From Hyphomicrobium sp. (GTDB lineage Bacteria; Pseudomonadota; Alphaproteobacteria; Rhizobiales; Hyphomicrobiaceae), in assembly GCA_030609245.1 (NCBI GenBank), contig JAUWCP010000103.1, forward strand, positions 1 to 7,870: a stretch of DNA of 7,870 nt, given 5' to 3'. Of the stretch, positions 6,156-7,870 are shown piece by piece. Every line of letters starts with the position of its first letter. Position 1 is the stretch's first letter. The notes under the pieces were generated by a model. That model saw only the letters and a list, made by a program, of their open reading frames with translations. It made no database searches and was not told the origin of the DNA. The translations under genes and the position numbers were made by a program.

Positions 6156-6647
6156 TTAGCCCTTTTGCAGCAACAGCGACAGACCAATAAGCGTGCTGTC
6201 GAAGAACTGGATCTCGATGATCTGCCTCGATTTGGAGACGGCGACTTCCATGTTCGCTGCAAGACCCGACCCACGGACGGAAATACGAAAGCCGCGTTTG
6301 GTGATGTTGCCGCTGAGCGCTCCACCAAGATTGTAGACGAGTTCGTTCCACGTACCTGTAAGCTTGCCCTCAGAGTGGGTGATGATGCTCTTCACCTCGA
6401 TTTTCCCACTTTTGGACGCGCACCGCACATTCTGTTTGAGTTCGGAGCCGTCGTCGGACGTGAAGTAGGTTGCGCGACACTTCACGATCTCGACCTTCCC
6501 GCCTTGCAGCCCGAGGCGGCCGTGCCCAACCCATCGCCCGGGTAACTGTTTGAATGGCGCCGAGGGATCCGCTAGTACGGACCAACCCGTCAGCAGACAA
6601 AAGACGAGTGCCAAGGCGGTGAGAGAAAGTGTCTTCATCGCGTTCAT
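6156..6647 (-). CDS. Small secreted protein of unknown function
   Basis: I do not recognise a named family with certainty. The 163-residue product has a signal peptide: MNAMK, a hydrophobic core at 6-25 and a cleavage site after SVLA (26), so the mature protein of ~137 residues should be periplasmic. Two cysteines in the mature part, Cys57 (VKCRATY) and Cys76 (VRCASKS), could form one disulfide. The pattern F-x-x-L-P-G-R-W-x-G-x-G, then CRA-Y, then RCAS, then TGTWNE (97-102), suggests a small beta-rich lipocalin-like fold and resembles uncharacterised secreted proteins seen in many Hyphomicrobiales; this is from memory. Starts at 6647 and 6638 (MKTLSL) are both possible, and neither has a strong Shine-Dalgarno. 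It converges on ybaB with 13 nt between stops and occupies the place where recR is usually found. Confidence 0.8.
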   Translation of the reverse strand: MNAMKTLSLTALALVFCLLTGWSVLADPSAPFKQLPGRWVGHGRLGLQGGKVEIVKCRATYFTSDDGSELKQNVRCASKSGKIEVKSIITHSEGKLTGTWNELVYNLGGALSGNITKRGFRISVRGSGLAANMEVAVSKSRQIIEIQFFDSTLIGLSLLLQKG

Positions 6648-6738
6648 GCTCGGACGAGCTTTGTTGTTATGTGAAGGGATGTGAGGCTGGCGGAATTCGA
6701 TATCGGCTGGAATTATTGACGAGAAAATTCCAAATTCC

Positions 6739-6801
6739 TAGAGCCTGATCGTTTCACTTGAAACGCTTGGTGCGTCCAAGTGAAACGTGAATCAGTCTCT
6801 A
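6739..6801. repeat. Palindromic intergenic repeat, copy 1
   Basis: The copy starts TAGAG (6739-6743) and ends CTCTA (6797-6801). The stem consists of TAGAG/CTCTA, a C-T mismatch, CTGAT (6745-6749) with ATCAG (6791-6795), a 3-nt TGA bulge on the right arm, then an 11-bp perfect pairing of CGTTTCACTTG (6750-6760) with CAAGTGAAACG (6777-6787). Inside, ACGC (6763-6766) pairs with GCGT (6772-6775). It is non-coding and looks like a REP- or MITE-type dispersed element. Confidence 0.75.
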
Positions 6802-6812
6802 CACTTTTGATT

Positions 6813-6887
6813 TAGAGCAAGATTCACGTTCTTGCTCGGAACCTTCTGGCCTTGGCGAGGGATTCCATCAAGAACGATCTTGCTCTA
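6813..6887. repeat. Palindromic intergenic repeat, copy 2, opposite orientation
   Basis: TAGAGCAAGAT (6813-6823) pairs perfectly with ATCTTGCTCTA (6877-6887). After a TCA bulge on the left arm (6824-6826), CGTTCTTG (6827-6834) pairs with CAAGAACG (6869-6876). GGAACCTT (6838-6845) can continue the stem with AGGGATTCC (6858-6866). The TCA bulge is the complement of the TGA bulge of copy 1, so the two copies face each other. The remaining intergenic sequence, 6648-6738 and 6888-6944, shows no gene or clear site. Confidence 0.75.
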
Positions 6888-6944
6888 GTGAGCCAATGCC
6901 ACACCGCCGATGATGATCAGCTTTGCTGAGCAATAGCCGGGACA

Positions 6945-7367
6945 TCAAGACTGCCCAGCAGATGACCTCTGGGCGTCCATTGCTTCGGGTCCGCGGGCGG
7001 GCGGCCCCGTGCGTTCCAGCTCCTCGAATTCTGCGTCCGTAAACACGCGCGAGCGCGTCAGGAACCGCATTCCCTCGGGCGCTTCGAGGGAGAAGCCGGC
7101 GCCCCGGCCGGGAACAGCGTCGATGATAAGGTGGGTGTGCTTCCAGTATTCGAACTGCGGCCCGCCGATATAGAGGGGGCAGCCTGCAATTTCGCCGAGA
7201 TAGACGTCGCGCTGGCCGATCTTGAACTCACCCCAGGTATAGCACATGGGCGCGCTGCCGTCGCAGCAGCCGCCGGACTGATGGAAAAGTAGATCACCGT
7301 GGACTGCACGCAGCTTGTCAATCAGCTCTGCCGCGGTGGGGGTAAGCGAAACTCTTGAAACAGCCAT
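6945..7367 (-). CDS. DUF779 domain protein, aldehyde dehydrogenase partner
   Basis: This 140-residue cytoplasmic protein belongs to the DUF779 family of unknown biochemical function, recurrently encoded beside NAD-dependent acetaldehyde-type dehydrogenases. The signature is clear: FHQSGGCCDGSAPMCY (28-43) with Cys34, Cys35 and Cys42, then YIGGPQFEYWKHTHLIID (66-83), VPGRGAGFSLE (85-95) and GMRFLTRSRVF (99-109). Cys34/35, Cys42, Cys63, His29 and His77 could bind a metal or react with an aldehyde; this is inference only. The last ~20 residues (GPPARGPEAMDAQRS...) are a likely disordered tail. AGAG lies 7 nt before the ATG. It sits 74 nt downstream of the aldehyde dehydrogenase on the same strand, so the two are probably one transcript, possibly tuned by the hairpin at 7396-7422. 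Confidence 0.93.
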   Translation of the reverse strand: MAVSRVSLTPTAAELIDKLRAVHGDLLFHQSGGCCDGSAPMCYTWGEFKIGQRDVYLGEIAGCPLYIGGPQFEYWKHTHLIIDAVPGRGAGFSLEAPEGMRFLTRSRVFTDAEFEELERTGPPARGPEAMDAQRSSAGQS

Positions 7368-7395
7368 GGACTTCTCTGCTATGCGCTGGAGTGCG

Positions 7396-7422
7396 GGAAG
7401 CCGAGCCGCAGCCCGGCCTTCC
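7396..7422 (-). other. Stable hairpin between the aldehyde dehydrogenase and DUF779 genes
   Basis: In the minus-strand transcript GGAAG (7422-7418), a bulged G, and CCGGGC pair with GCTCGG and CTTCC (to 7396) around a TGCG loop, giving 11 pairs with one G-U. No U-tract follows, so it is not a standard terminator. It may stabilise the upstream mRNA or mark a processing point. Confidence 0.4.
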
Positions 7423-7441
7423 GTTCCACGGCACCAAAATT

Positions 7442-7870
<429 letters not shown>

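Noticed and set aside
6739..6887. CRISPR-like repeats
   Set aside because: There are only two copies, in inverse orientation and with diverged arms, with no uniform spacers and no cas gene nearby.
6917..6929. TCAGC-TTT-GCTGA hairpin downstream of the DUF779 gene, as a terminator
   Set aside because: It has 5 bp only and no T-tract on the minus strand, so support is too weak to list.

Overview
The window looks like a piece of an alphaproteobacterial chromosome, most likely Hyphomicrobiales. This is inferred from the high-GC codon use, the membrane-anchored cytochrome c facing kdsB-pheA, the alphaproteobacterial style of KdsB, PheA and DnaX, and the TAGAGC-ended palindromic repeats. Genus cannot be fixed from the sequence alone. 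Almost everything is housekeeping. I see no phage, insertion sequence, CRISPR array, toxin-antitoxin or defence cassette, and no tRNA or rRNA gene.

Layout. Positions 1-192 (minus) carry the 5' end of a secreted solute-binding protein that runs off the left edge. Positions 380-979 (minus) encode a membrane-anchored c-type cytochrome. A divergent regulatory region (980-1143) separates it from a plus-strand gene series: kdsB (LPS Kdo activation), pheA (phenylalanine synthesis) and a short-chain dehydrogenase whose start overlaps the pheA stop by 4 nt. Next comes the small SRP RNA gene (about 3744-3840) with a well-placed promoter, then dnaX (clamp-loader subunit) and the YbaB/EbfC nucleoid-associated protein. 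The recR gene that usually completes dnaX-ybaB-recR is not there. Instead a small secreted protein of unknown function lies convergently 13 nt away.

Positions 6648-6944 hold no gene but contain two related long palindromes in head-to-head orientation, the most unusual DNA structure in the window. The right end (minus) holds a DUF779 protein downstream of the C-terminal end of an NAD(P)-dependent aldehyde dehydrogenase of the ExaC/AcoD type, a pairing known from alcohol and aldehyde oxidation loci.

Functionally the window joins unrelated core jobs: envelope (KdsB, solute-binding protein), respiration (cytochrome c), amino-acid synthesis (PheA), protein targeting (SRP RNA), replication (DnaX, YbaB) and aldehyde oxidation (ALDH, DUF779). 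I found no convincing new multi-gene system. The points worth a second look are the compound palindromic repeat, a perfect 16-bp palindrome in the cytochrome leader, the loss of recR synteny, and details of DnaX.
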